This document shows positions 47,585 through 59,588 of a stretch of DNA of 64,000 bases, piece after piece (position 1 is the stretch's first letter; every line of letters starts with the position of its first letter). The position numbers and the translations under genes were made by a program. The DNA lies in NCBI RefSeq assembly GCF_051020765.1, contig NC_134935.1:10541579-10605578 (forward strand). Direction: 5' to 3'. The notes below the pieces were generated by a model. The model was not told the DNA's origin. It saw only the letters and a list, made by a program, of their open reading frames with translations, and did not search any database. This stretch comes from Lasioglossum baleicum. Its lineage: Eukaryota; Arthropoda; Insecta; Hymenoptera; Halictidae.

Positions 47585-50500
47585 TCAGAAATCCACGGAA
47601 TAAATGGAGTGCCGGCAGCTCGGATAGAATCGCTCGCAATTTTCGGTTGCTCGATACGCGTCGTTGTAAGCTCGGTCCTTATCACGTTCGAAAGCTCCAT
47701 CGTCCTTCGGCAACCTGCGACAGAGTGACAATAGGTTAAAGACTGAAACTGTTGTAAATATTACTAGGAATAACTACTATATAGAGTGTAAGAACATGAT
47801 CTCTTCAAGGGCTGATCGTATATGGTCTTTGCAAATTGCATGTCGCGATCACTATGCGTGATTCAGCACATACGCCTACATTACAATTGGATTGTGCCCA
47901 TACTGACAAATGTGCCCATAGTGAAAAATGTCTAAAGTAGAAAATGCCTAAAGTAGAAATTTTCCACATTGGGAAGTGCCCACAGTAAAAGTGTCTAATC
48001 TGGAAAACGTCCACACTTGAAAATGGTCACACTGGAAAATGCCCAAAGTAAAAATTTTCCACGATGGGAAGTGCCCACAGTAAAAGTGTCTAATCTGGAA
48101 AACGTCCACACTTGAAAATGATCACACTGGAAAAAGCCCACAATAGAAAATGTCTGAAGTAGTAAGTGCCCACAGTAGAAAATGTCTGAAGTAGTAAGTG
48201 CCCACAGTAGAAAATGTGTAAAATTGAAAATGCCGTCAGTAGAAAATGTATAAAGTAGAAAATGCCTGAAGTAAAAGATTTCCCACTGGGAAATGCCCGC
48301 ACTAGAAAATAACCTCACCGGAAAATGCCCGCACTAGAAAATGACCACACTGGAAAATGCCCACAGTAGAAAATGTCTAAAGTAAAAATTGTCCACACTA
48401 CAATATGCTCACACTAGAAAATGCTCACAATAGAAAATGTCTGAAGTGCCCACAGTAAAAAATACCCACAGTAGAAATGTCCAAAGTAGAAATGCTCACA
48501 ATAAAAAATGTTCACACTGGAAATGCCTACAGTAAAAAATGCCTACACTGCAAAATGCCCACACTAGAAAATGTCCAAATCGGCAAATCCCCACATCTGC
48601 AAATGCCCAGATTGGTGAATGTGAGAAAATAGTTTGAAATTACGATTTCCTTAGTTGAAGCACTTTGATCTTTTACATAACAGTTTTAAACAATTATTTT
48701 CGGCACCGTTCCTGGTGTAACGACAAGCCTTCCTAATTTTCGAACCAACAGAAACAGCCGGACGAACTGATACAAAAACTATGTACGCTATGAAATTTTT
48801 AATTTCGTCATTCCAACGAAGTCGGAGGCGTTATATAACGCAACACAGTCTGCTGATGAACAGAGCTTCAACGACACACCAGGCAAAAAGTTGTAAAATT
48901 ACGATGTTTCGGTTAATTGTAATATTGCGTGAAGTTTATTTCTCATCTCCCACATTCAGTGCTGTTTTTATCCCGCTGATACAATTCAGGATGAATACAG
49001 AGGAACCTTGTATCAAATATTTGCTTGAAAAAAAACATCATGCGTTACATTTTATTAAAATCGGTCTGGGTTATACTTTTCTATATGTCGCGAGTGAACT
49101 GGGAAGTATAATCAGAAATATTGGCTAGTGACTTCATCTAACAGTCCTTTTCCGATGTTTATTAAACTTTGGACATCTGAAAAATAGCTAGAAACAAAAG
49201 ATACGTATCATGAAAGGGTGAACTTTATTATACAAAAATGGTATTGTCATATCTTTTCATTTTTGCGTCTAGTGACAATTAACTCTATAATATAACGTTG
49301 ATATTGCTGTAATACCGAAATGAAGTGTATATTTATTCGCAAGTGAAAAATATGGGAATAAGAAATAAAAATATATTAGTAGTAATATTATAAAAATGTA
49401 ACTAAAAATTCACTCTAATCCGACACAAATGTAATTAACCTTCACTAATTCGTAAAAATAATCAAGTGTAAACGTCGACTGTTGGGGGTCAGGATGAGTC
49501 TACAAATTTTTCTGGTAAATGTTTGTCAATATAAATTTCATAAAAATAGGCGAGACTGGATGCTGTTCTCCGCTGCAAAATATTGCTGTCGATGAACATC
49601 GGTGTCTGGTTCCGGTGAATTTTTGTCTGTCGAAAGGACGCGCGTGAAACTTGTGATTTCGGTGTGACCCGAAAATGGGAAGCCGGAAATACGCGGATTG
49701 GGGTATCGCTTCGTCAAACGATGCGAATTCGTTTCGAGATTCAAGGGTAGCCTCGATATCTCTGTGCCGTTGGCTCGAACGGGCCGCTGCAGGCGGATTT
49801 CTTCTCCCCTGAAACGAGAGCCGCCTTTTACCTTCTAAAATTCAACGGCGTGGCACTTCGAGCCGTTTAACAATTCATTGGAACAACAAGCGATTGTTCG
49901 ACGCAACGGCGACTTGAATGATTCATCTGGGACAGCTCGATCGGTTAACCCCGGGCGCAGTCAGTTGGTTACACGGGCCTGTCACTAATAATTTAATTGT
50001 TTCGCTTGATTAATTCCCTCGATTCATCGTCCCCCTCTAATTGCCTAGTTGTTCGAATTAGTTAACATATTGTCTGTTGCGGCGCGCGTCCCGCTGAATG
50101 CACACCGGAGACCAAGATACGGAAAAAGCCAACGCGGGGGCAGTGGGACCTGAATTAATTAATTTCTTTAGGACGATACTATACAATTTAAATGAACTTA
50201 GAGCGATATATTCTTCTGCAGAGTTGAGTTATTTAGGAGACACGAAAGAGTCACTTCACTTTAATTGGAAGAAATGGGAAGTCTTGTCTTGCTTCAATCA
50301 TTTTAATTATAAAAACGTTACAACAAAATGTGACCCAATCACAAGATGCGAGTTTCATGCATCATTTAAACTCCGTGCCGTTAGAATTCAAGAAGTACTT
50401 CCTCTCCTTTTCCTCGAATGCAGATGACCTCATATGCAGATGGTTGCACTCGTCTCTACAGAGGCTATCGTATAGGGGAGGAAAAAAATATGCCGTTACA

Positions 50501-53500
50501 TTGAAAAAGAGCAGGGCGATCTTCATATCTCCTAAGCGACCACACCCACAACGAAAATGTTCTCATCATATAATGGTTCTCCGCAAACAATACATTTCTT
50601 GTTTCAAAAAATCTAGTCCATCTTGGATTAAATACATTTGTGTCAGACATAAGATGTGCTGATGAGGCACAAATGGCACTTTTCGATTTTGGTGACTTTC
50701 ATGTGTGATACCTGGGTTAGACTACTCTATAGATTCGTGACGTCACTCAGGTTCTGACTGTAGCATTGTCACAACTACTATCCCAGACTCGATCTCGCAA
50801 CGCTGCCGTAGAGGTTCACGGTTCTGATATGCAACGTAGATCATATATATTTACAGATCCGGCTTTAGGTAATTACCTTGAAGCCAAGAATAAATTATCT
50901 ACGAGATGACGTAGCTTTGACAAGCGCGTTTTCAGGGAAAAGTAGTGGTGTACTCACGTGAAAATCGCGTGCAGCAGTTCTTGCACGAGGGTCCGTTTCC
51001 CGTGGTCCGCAGGGTCTCTTTGGGCCGCCTCGCAGAGCGCCCTCATCACGCAGGCTCTGCCATCGATGCCGGTGCTGTCGATAAAGTTTAATTTAAAACA
51101 GTTCCCCGGCCCGTAAACTTTGATGACGGGACGCGGCTTAAGCGAGCTTCCTGCGGTCGAAACAATTACCGGCGACTCGAGCAGCATTCCCGGGCGCAAT
51201 CGCGTTTAACTTTAACTACGCCGGTCGGATGATGCGTATAACACGTTGTTGTTCGCCGGGCTGTTTCCGGCCCGGAAACTTTCGGTAAGAAGTCTCGGCC
51301 AGTGGACCAAAGAGAGACGGGAAAGACAGCAAGAATGAGAGAGTGGTTGAGAGAGTGAGAGAGAGAGGGAGAAGTAGAGACAGGGATTCGAAACGACGGT
51401 CCCTGGACGACTACGATGCTGGAGATCGCTCGGTTTCCTGTCGGTGGACGCGTCTACCGTGAAAATAGAGCGCGAAGAGTGTTCTCTGTCGGTGGCGGGC
51501 TCTCCGAGAGAGCAGCGCGCCGAAGAATGCCAATCGAGGGTTTCCAGCCGCGCCAGGATTGTTAATTAAATTCCTCCGCGGACGATTATGTCCGGAAAAA
51601 TCCGGGTCTGTCCGTGGTATCGTTAACCAGCGACACTCTGTTGAATCAAGTGCTCCCTCTCGTCAACGGGAATTCCTTCTTTTTTTCGATACTCGACCCT
51701 GCCGATGCTCTGTTTACTTTTAACGCCGAACGTTACCGGCCACTAAACACTGACTGACGCGTGTTGCTCTAGACAGTTCTTTTTTGTTTTATTAGACTAG
51801 TTATTGTTAGACAGTTGATTTTATGCATTTATGGGAAAATGGCAAATCGCTTAAAAGACTTTAAAGATATCTATATAATATTTTCATTGAAATAATAATA
51901 GATGCAAGCAATTTGTATTTTGCTTAAAAATCCGCAGTTATTATGCGCGCTTGGATAAATAAATTTATTCGATCATTCCCCATGAAAAGACCTTTGTAAC
52001 TTCAATAGTTATAAAATGTACAAAGTGAACGGTATAACTGCATTACCTCTTAAATGTCTTTTATGATAGAAAACAATTTAAGGAAATTATTTCTATCGAT
52101 CAGTCAATTTTGTGAGGAACAGAAGCTTTCTATTAACGTCATGTTTTCATATGATTGTCGATATTTTTTAAAAACATATTTTGTCATTATCGTAATAGCT
52201 GCGATTACGATTAGTTCAATCATCTATGACACATGATCTTTACGTTCAATCAAACGTTCAAAACGTTCAATCAAACATTCGAGAATGTTTAGGGATAAAT
52301 AGTAATTTATGTCGATAATTAAGCTGCTGCAATTTTCTAAAAAATGTGGACGTCAATCTACTCCGGTTCACTTCGCAGGATGAAGCTGTTATTTACATTA
52401 CCCTTTAAAAGTTGCTTTTTTTAAAACGCTTTCGTAGTAAAAAGCTGACGGAAACCTGGAGATGGATATTCCCCGGAAATTTTACAGATTAAAACTTTTT
52501 TACTACTCGTATCACCTAACTTACAGCGATGTTTTACCGTGAAATTTCGATAACTTTTTGCTATTGGACTTTCGTTGGCGCTCACATTTATGTTTCAACA
52601 AGATCCACAGTTTTTTTGACGGAACATTATGCTTGAACTCGTCAGACGTGATCGAGTCAGGGTGAGGCATCTAACTTGATCAGCTCGAATATCGTCTAGA
52701 TTATGCTTGGACAAAAATAATTTTTCTACTTTGGTTTTTTCAAGAATGCACTGATTTAGTGTGATATCATACCTATACAGGGTGTTCGACTACAGGCCAC
52801 GACAATATAAAGAATGAAAAAATTCCGATTTCTGCTTTGTCTTTCAGTTATCAACAATTTAAAATATCCCCGAAACGCGGCAATCCGACCAACAGAGGTG
52901 TACACGTTACGTACGTCAGGCGCGCGCAATGGTCATGTATCAAGTGACAAATATGTAACGTACACCACTGTCGATCGGGTTACAGCATTTTACGGGGATC
53001 ATTAACTGTTACTAAAAATTGCCCACACTGGAAAATGCCCACAGTAGAAAATGTCTGAAGTAGTAAGTGTCCACAGTAGAAAATGTCTAAAGTAGAAAAT
53101 GTCGACAGTAGAAAATGCGTGAAGTAGAAAATTTCCCACTGGTAAATGCCCACACTAGAAAATAACCACACTGGAAAATGCCCACACTAGAAATGTCTAA
53201 AGTAAAAATTGTCTGCTCTACAAAATGCTCACACGGGAAAATGCTCACAATAGAAAATGTCTGTGGTGGTAAGTGCCCACAGTAGAAAATGTGTAAAATA
53301 GAAAATGCCTCAAGTGACAAATATGTAACGTACACCACTGTCGATCGGGTTACAGCATTTTACGGGGATCTTTAATTGTTAGTAACCAAAAAGCAATTTT
53401 TTAATTCTTTATTTTTATCTTGTATTGTCATGGAGAACGACCCCTTAATTTTTCTCCCACCTGTAGTCGAACAGCCTGTATTTCACGCTTCTACCCGAAT

Positions 53501-56500
53501 AATTTCAACCCCCGCTGTACCTCATTTCAAATTTCCACAAACGCCACAATGCGCGGCGCCGAGAGCATGTTAGGCGAGTTACCAAGTAGTTGCGTGTTTA
53601 TTGAATATCCTCCGTTTTCGTATGGGTAATACCTAATTCGATTCGTGGCCGGAAATATGAATCGCGGCGAGGGTTCTGAAGTAAGAGGGAAACTTTGCAC
53701 AAGGTGATTCGAGGGAAGAGGGTGAGAATGCGTTCTCGCGTTGAAAAATGTTGAAGGTATTATAGTTCGGTGCGCGGAATTAGATTTCCATTCGTCGGAG
53801 CTGGCATACTTGCAATTACCCTCAGAATCCGTCATTGGCCTACGTCAGGGGGAAGGGGGTGCGTGCTCCGTTCGTATAATACTTCCTGTCGTGTCACCCG
53901 GTATAACGCGGCTGAATCGAACCCGGCGTCTTCCTGTTTCGTTATTCTCACACGTTTCGCATGAAAATTCCTGTGCCTGACCCGCATTTGCATGTGCCGG
54001 CGAGGATGGGGGCAGAAAGGGGTCCATTTGCATGTTACACCACGCCTCGGAACCGAATGAAAGCGAGCTTTCGCGGCGCCGTGAGAAGAGAGGGGGTGAG
54101 ATCCGGCGAAAACAAAAAGCACTGGTAAACGGGAACAATGGAAGAAAAGAAATTGAAATTCTTGCGTCTTCTTTGCAGTTTGACACTCCATTTCCTACGT
54201 AATTTGCGACCCGCGAATAAGGAAAACACGCCCGCGAAAGGTCGCCGGTAATACTTCGTTTCAAGTTCACTCAACGGCCGTCTAAACGGCAGGACGCGGT
54301 TGGTCGCGATTCGAAACTACTGTGTTCTCATTCATATGGAAAAAAGAATTTTTTATTGTATATCGCCAACTTAGAAATGTAAAATAATTTGTTGTTATTT
54401 AGATACCGGGTTAATTATCGTCTATATTAGTTATAAAAAAAGTACACCACAATTTATATATTTATTATTATACTTTTTTCTAGAAATGTATTATATTTTG
54501 AGTTGTGCTCTTTTCTTATGCATTTATGTCAAAGATGAATACGTCAATTACACAACTCAAGCTCCATCAGAAGGGTTTAAGAATGCTGTCATATTATTTT
54601 CGACTTCAAGGTCATTAAAAGAGAAAAGATAAATAATTTTATATGACCTCAGAAAAATCCGCAGTTCAATCTAAACTAATAAAGAGACGAGATCGAATCA
54701 AAGTTTTTCCTATAAAAATTTTGTATGAACCGCGTAATTATTGTGCGTAAGTATAGTGTAAGCTTTTGTGTTATTGTATTAATTTACTGATTGAACTCCT
54801 GCTCTACTTTGTAGATGTTTAATAGAAAATTGCCTTCGTTATTACATGCTGTGTTATTACACACGGAAATAGTTCCGTTTTTGTGAGCTTAAATCTTCGC
54901 CGGCAAAATAAACTGCATGTCCTAGTTTCAGTCCTTGTATCAGGTGTTAAAGTAAAGTTTCGGGTGCACCACACCCTGCCGCGATGTTATGTAAACTACA
55001 TACTTACAGTGGTATCAAGTTGGATAAAAAAGTCCTCTTATTTCTCTTTAACGTGTAAGACTTTCTTATTAAGAAAAAGACCAAAAACTCTTCGAGAGAG
55101 GGAATAATGAAAATGTGCTTGCAAGCGGCCAGAAAATTCTTGAACGTAACAGTTCAATTAACTTTAATTTATCCAATTGAAATTCAATCTTTACCCACTG
55201 TAAAAAATGCGAGGAGACTTTTCTACCAACCTGATATAGTGATTCAAGTAGTAGAGGTCAATGGTATACGAGGCACGTGAACCTGTTTTGGTAACTTTTG
55301 ATTCTCTCCTTAATTCAATTAATGATTCTTGTATAACTTATTTATTTCTACAAAAGGCATATTTTAAATTGTGTTTAAAAAGTTAAAAATTTGTGACCGT
55401 AACTTTTGTCTTCGAAATTCCACGAACTAATTATTCTGAACGTCTCAAAAGAAAAATCAAGTGTTTTGGACTTTGAAAAGGAGATATTAATTTGTTAAAT
55501 AGTGTCCACTTAATTTGAAGACTTCGAACGGTCTGTGCCCTTTTCAGTTGATCTGAATGGAATGTCAGAAAATTTCGGAATTATTTCTACGTATTTTATA
55601 GAGACGTTCTACTGTGCGACGATGGGATAAGATTGCAGCGGGAGTATTTACGGGGAACAGATTCACTTACGACTGCAGTAGAGCTTCTATTTTCGGGTAT
55701 AGGACGCTCCTGCTCCTGCGATGAAGCAATTCCGATATTTTGTTGTCGACTTTGCTCGGCAGCTCCCAGGCCAAAGCGACCGTCGTGCCCATCACCACGT
55801 CGTTCTCTCTAGCGTACGTTCCGACCGTCAGGCAAAACACCAGCTGGCATGGACAGAAAACGTTCGATACATTCCTGTTCGATCAATCGTGTCGAATAAA
55901 ATGTACATTTGATTCCGTTCCGAGCTATCGCTACCGAACGAGAGGCTGTCGTCGCGTCCGATCGTCAAATTAATCGCGGGACAGAGACGCGGAAGCAATA
56001 AGTCGGTTGGATTAACATGCGTGGCTCGTTTTATTAAACACATTGTTCGCCGCGCGTAATGCGATCACCAGAGTCCGGATATATTTATGCGCAAATGAAA
56101 ATGTTCTACCTCGATTCCAACAAACCGGCTCGACATGGAAATTGATTCTCTTCTTTAATCATTTTAATGGGCTGAAATGAACCCATTGCCACTACGACTT
56201 ATTTTTAGAACTTTGTCATCCACAATTTTTTAGACGAAACAGGAAGTTTATATTTATCATATGCCAACACTGAAATCGATTTTTAATTTTATTTCATTAA
56301 TAGAATTTACAGTAAGTGTACAATAAAAAATGTGAATTCCAATTAAAAAATTCAAAGTTCATCTTGATGGGCCTTTTCAAGATCAGCTCAAGGTCCAATA
56401 AATAGCATAACGTGTTCCTCGCGAAACTTCTAATTCTAATACGTTTTTTCTACGGGTGTGCGACCCGAGCCCATCATTTCGCATCACATCGTTCATATTT

Positions 56501-56759
56501 TTCGAGATACATATTTGCCATCAGAGTATAAAATATAAGACGGAGAATTAACAAAGAAAAAGAAAATGGAGCCGCGAAAATAATTGGAAAAGAGGAACGT
56601 TGAGGCTGTTACCTGCAGGTTGCTGCCTTCCGGGAAAATCAAGTACCTCTTTGGTCGGGATAGTGTCCTCGGCGGCGTGTCGATCGGATTCTCGCTCGCG
56701 TAGATCATCAGGAAATCGAAGCATGCGAGAACCAGGGATAGAAGTCGAACGTCTGGCAT
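47585..56759 (-). CDS. Gene D: DM4/DM12-family secreted protein, 188 aa
   Basis: Seen: coding exons 56613-56759, 55671-55843, 50958-51074 and 47585-47714. Donors are GTAACA, GTAAGT and GTGAGT; acceptors are CCATGCCAG, TTATCGACAG and CTCTGTCGCAG. Phases are 0, 2, 2 with an open frame to TGA. Introns are 769, 4596 and 3243 nt. The product starts MPDVRLLSLVLACFDFLMIY (signal peptide), then LSRPKRYLIFPEGSNLQ, LVFCLTVGTYAREN, AWELPSK, HRRSRSVLYPKIEALL, GRACVMRALCEAAQ (C-x5-C), LVQELLHAIF and NCERFYPSCRHSIYS (C-x6-C). This is the copy closest to the usual DM4/12 pattern, with an Arg site in both positions. Introns 2 and 3 each carry an array of the same 16-bp minisatellite. No TATA box or other promoter element is recognisable upstream. 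Function is unknown; it is probably a secreted processed protein. Confidence 0.92.
47715..50957 (-). other. Gene D intron 3 (3.2 kb)
   Basis: It contains minisatellite array 1, then AT-rich sequence (48.6-49.5 kb), a CpG-richer block (49.5-50.1 kb), and two overlapping plus-strand frames at 50098-50662 without start, splice or domain support. Nothing else is recognised. Confidence 0.65.
47892..48622. repeat. 16-bp minisatellite, array 1 (about 45 units)
   Basis: Degenerate tandem units close to GAAAATGCCCACAGTA (16 bp), with variants GTCTAAAGTA, CCACACTG and CTCACACTA, run for about 730 bp in gene D intron 3. Because 16 is not a multiple of 3, each reading frame cycles through a 16-residue pattern, which produces spurious repetitive reading frames on the minus strand. 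Confidence 0.93.
51800..51945. mobile_element. MITE of the ACTGCGGAT family, short decayed copy
   Basis: The left end is TTAGACAGTTGATTTTATGC and the right end is TGCTTAAAAATCCGCAGTTA, about 145 bp apart. Confidence 0.6.
52777..53480. mobile_element. GGTGTTCGACTA TIR element carrying a minisatellite (704 bp)
   Basis: The left end ACAGGGTGTTCGACTACAGG is mirrored by CCTGTAGTCGAACAGCCTGT at the right. The interior contains a 74-bp direct repeat (52940-53013 and 53310-53384) that frames a 16-bp minisatellite array. A half copy without the array lies at 17575-17763. Confidence 0.85.
53014..53309. repeat. 16-bp minisatellite, array 2 (about 18 units)
   Basis: It has the same GAAAATGCCCACAGTA-type units as array 1 at 47.9-48.6 kb. 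It is bounded on both sides by near-identical 74-bp direct repeats starting TCAAGTGACAAATATGTAAC. Confidence 0.93.
54345..54420. repeat. Dispersed repeat with inverse copy at 59515-59588
   Basis: TTTTTTATTGTATATCGCCA, ACTTAGAAATGTAAAATAAT and TTATTTAGATACCGGGTT pair with the reverse complement of the 59.5 kb sequence. Confidence 0.75.
54495..54673. mobile_element. Possible MITE of the ACTGCGGAT family
   Basis: TTATGCATTTATGTCAAAGATGAATACGTC-type sequence opens it and CAGAAAAATCCGCAGTTCAA closes it. The ACTGCGG core of the left end is lost. Confidence 0.5.
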
Positions 56760-56833
56760 CCCTTCGCCAAAGACTTTCCGATTTCATACGTTCGCGTGTA
56801 CCTGTGTCACGATCTGTTCCGCGAACGCCTCGG

Positions 56834-56857
56834 AAGAGAGAGAGAGAGAGAGAGAGC
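56834..56857. repeat. (GA)n microsatellite upstream of gene D
   Basis: A GA run of about 22 bases, roughly 75 bases upstream of the gene D start codon. Confidence 0.9.
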
Positions 56858-57233
56858 GTTCTGGCGGTAGAACTGGCTCCGGACACGTTTGATTTCGTCG
56901 CCGGGAAACGTCACCGGATCGGAAGATGAATCAAGAGTGATTCGAACACCGCTGGAATGGGTTACATACTAAACCACAAGTCCCATGAACGATGTATGAG
57001 GAATAGTTTCGAGGGCTGAGGTAACGGGAACGAGTCGCGTTGTTCCATGGCTCTAATCGCCAGCCAGACGATGATCTCGATAATTTCTTTGACAAACAAA
57101 ACAGTCGCCGATCCTGCCCGTCTCTCGTGCTCGTGCTGGTCGAGACGACACTGTACTGCTTTCTTAATTAGGGGATATACATCGTTATTATCACATACTG
57201 CGAATTCTTATACAAAAGAAAAATTGTCTGTTG

Positions 57234-57421
57234 CCTATAGACAGCGGATTTTATGCATTTAAATGAGTAGGTGTAATTTAAAACAGTCATAACATTAGAA
57301 GAATTTAAAAATACCATTACATTATTGTCACCCAGTAAATCAATTTTTATTTCACTTCAGTTTGTTGCAAATCAGGTAAGAGAAAATGTTATTTTGCATA
57401 ATGATCCGCTGTCTCGTTATC
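57234..57421. mobile_element. MITE of the ACTGCGGAT family, complete copy (188 bp)
   Basis: The left end is TATAGACAGCGGATTTTATG and the right end is TGCATAATGATCCGCTGTCT. It carries the typical GTAGGTGTAATTTAAAACAG segment. Confidence 0.8.
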
Positions 57422-59514
57422 TATTACCTCGAATAACTATTAAACCATGTACTTCATAAAATTTTAAAACGTGGAATTTAAATGATTTTGAAAGGCACTT
57501 TCCATACAGTAAGTGTTTTTCAAGGTCATTTCAAGGTCACCTCGATTTTTCAAAATTGCAACCAAGAGAGCATCGTTGACTCTTTCAAACTTTTTAAAAT
57601 TATTTTATTCTTGTCATCAGTTTTTTTTAAAGATGTTTGTTCCGTTTACTGTCAAAGGGTTAAATTCTCAATTCCTTTTAACCTCAAATCGCCTTTTTTT
57701 TGCTTGAATCATTAGTAGTATGTACACACAAATTACAGCTCTGAACTTTCAGGCAGAAAGTCGAACTATGTAGATGTAGTTCATGAAACAGCAGTGCATT
57801 GGCCGCAAACTTTAGACGCGTATTTCTCGAAACCACTTATTTGGGATCGACTTGCGCGAAAACACTATTGGACGAATGGAAATGTTCTGATACGTACAGG
57901 TATGGTTAACTAACGTTGATGGAGCCCCAAACATTCATATTAAAATAAAGGAAATGAAACTTGTAAATTTAACCTGTATAAGACACTTCATCCTTACACA
58001 AAAGATTTGCAAATTCATACAGCAAGAGATTAATTTAACGAAGAAGTCTCTCACTCTGTCATGCCATACTACTCATAGTTTCACGATTTTTTTCATCATT
58101 AAAAATCCACGTAGTTAAGGTTAAAAGGTTAATGAATGATCCGAGATAAAACACTGTCAGCGCGTGGCGTGGTTCTAGGGTTCCGTTCAACTCGTGCATC
58201 AATCGTCGATAGCATAAATAGCCCTTTAACAGGATTATTTGAGAGTTTAAGGTTTCCGGCGGGCAGCACGAAGTCGGGAAAATCGGAAGGTTGTACCGGT
58301 GATTTGCATAGGTACGGCCTCCTTCTTGGAAACGAGCCCTAATGTCCTAAAATCGATGAACTTTTCCGTAGAAATGATTCTGAATGCCGCAGTGATTGTC
58401 CGAGCAGCAGAGCGGCAGAGCGGACGCCCACTTTGGTGATTAGCCAAAATTCCCCTGACGTATTTGTGTGTTTGCATGCGTCCGCGCTCCACCGCAGCGT
58501 TTAACAATTTAGCGAAGAAAGGATCGGCCAAGCGATAAACTATTTATTAGCGAGACAGAAAAATTGGCCACCGACTAGACCGTTTGTCCCCTTTTTTGTC
58601 GCGCGTTCGCCCGGCGCTTAATCCAGAACGTCTGTCCTGACTTCGGCATGTACATGTCTGATGCCATTAATTAGTCACAAAGATCGTATCCAATCGCGCA
58701 ATCTCAAGGAAAAGATAAAGTGTTATGCAGCACAATCCGACGATCTTTTATTCAATCAAGTCCAGCCAATCATCTTCTTAGACAGCTCCCGGTTTCTAGG
58801 CCACCGCGCCGCACGGTGGGGTGAACTAGTTATTAAGGAGTGCAAACGTCTGGGTGTTAATAATAATGAACAAATTTTTATTAGACGTGTACCATACATA
58901 TACTTAATAGATATTACACATATTTCTGAGATTGTTTTTCTGTAAAAAATAAGACACTGTAATCTCGAGTAAATTAAATTCATACAGACTTAATAAGAGA
59001 CCCTACTCCACTGGTTGTACCAAATACTGGGACACCCTGTAGACGTCATTCGTGCATGAGAAAAGTGACACAATTCAAAATATATATCTAAAAAAAACTA
59101 TAATAACAAACATATTTAAACATATTTAAGTAATAAATAAATGTGTGATTTTAATTGCAAATAATAACTAAACTTTTTATTTAAATAAATTATTATTTCT
59201 TATTTGCAAATAAAAGATTATTTATTATTTGAATTGAGGTGGAAATCAAATAAATACTTTTTGGTCTTCTCTTATTTCGTGTACATATTTTGTATATACA
59301 ATGAACACCTGCTGCCTATAAAAAAAAATACAATTTAATTAATTATTCGTCAGTACAAGTAACAACTGAAATTATATTTGTAAATACAATTAACTTTATT
59401 ATTTTAAATAATTCATTTAGACTTGCTCAAATAATGAATATTGTTATTTAAATTTTTATTGAAATAATTATTCATTTATTGCCCAACACTGGGTGTACTT
59501 CATAATAAATGTAC

Positions 59515-59588
59515 ATGACATCAACCCAGTATCTAAATAATAACAAATTATTTTACATTTCTAAGTTGGTGATACACAATAAAAAAAA
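59515..59588. repeat. Dispersed repeat, inverse copy of 54345-54420
   Basis: CCCAGTATCTAAATAATAAC, AAATTATTTTACATTTCTAA and GTTGGTGATACACAATAAAA are the inverse of the 54.4 kb copy. Confidence 0.75.

Larger units (their letters stand above)
51075..55670 (-). other. Gene D intron 2 (4.6 kb)
   Basis: It holds a GA-rich run (51335-51370), a MITE (51800-51945), the GGTGTTCGACTA element with minisatellite array 2 (52777-53480), a CpG-rich block (53.5-54.3 kb), a repeat shared in inverse with 59.5 kb (54345-54420), a possible MITE (54495-54673) and a mariner-like right end (about 55212-55236). Confidence 0.6.

Noticed and set aside
47145..47639. 164-codon minus-strand frame overlapping gene D exon 4
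   Set aside because: It is in a different register from the spliced exon 4, has no domain, and its two-Cys look does not fit the family pattern.
47805..48318. Repetitive minus-strand frames rich in Phe, Cys, His and Leu, resembling a repeat protein
   Set aside because: They are the translation of the 16-bp minisatellite; all frames cycle through the same 16-residue pattern and there is no start or splice context.
48781..49128. 115-codon plus-strand frame in gene D intron 3
   Set aside because: AT-rich, no domain or homology recognised, no splice or promoter support.
50098..50662. Overlapping plus-strand frames faintly like an HL..L...F..YF motif of hAT-type transposases
   Set aside because: The match is a few residues only, the frame is broken, and no TIR pair was found around it.
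52980..53338. Similar repetitive minus-strand frames
   Set aside because: Same cause: minisatellite array 2 inside a transposon.
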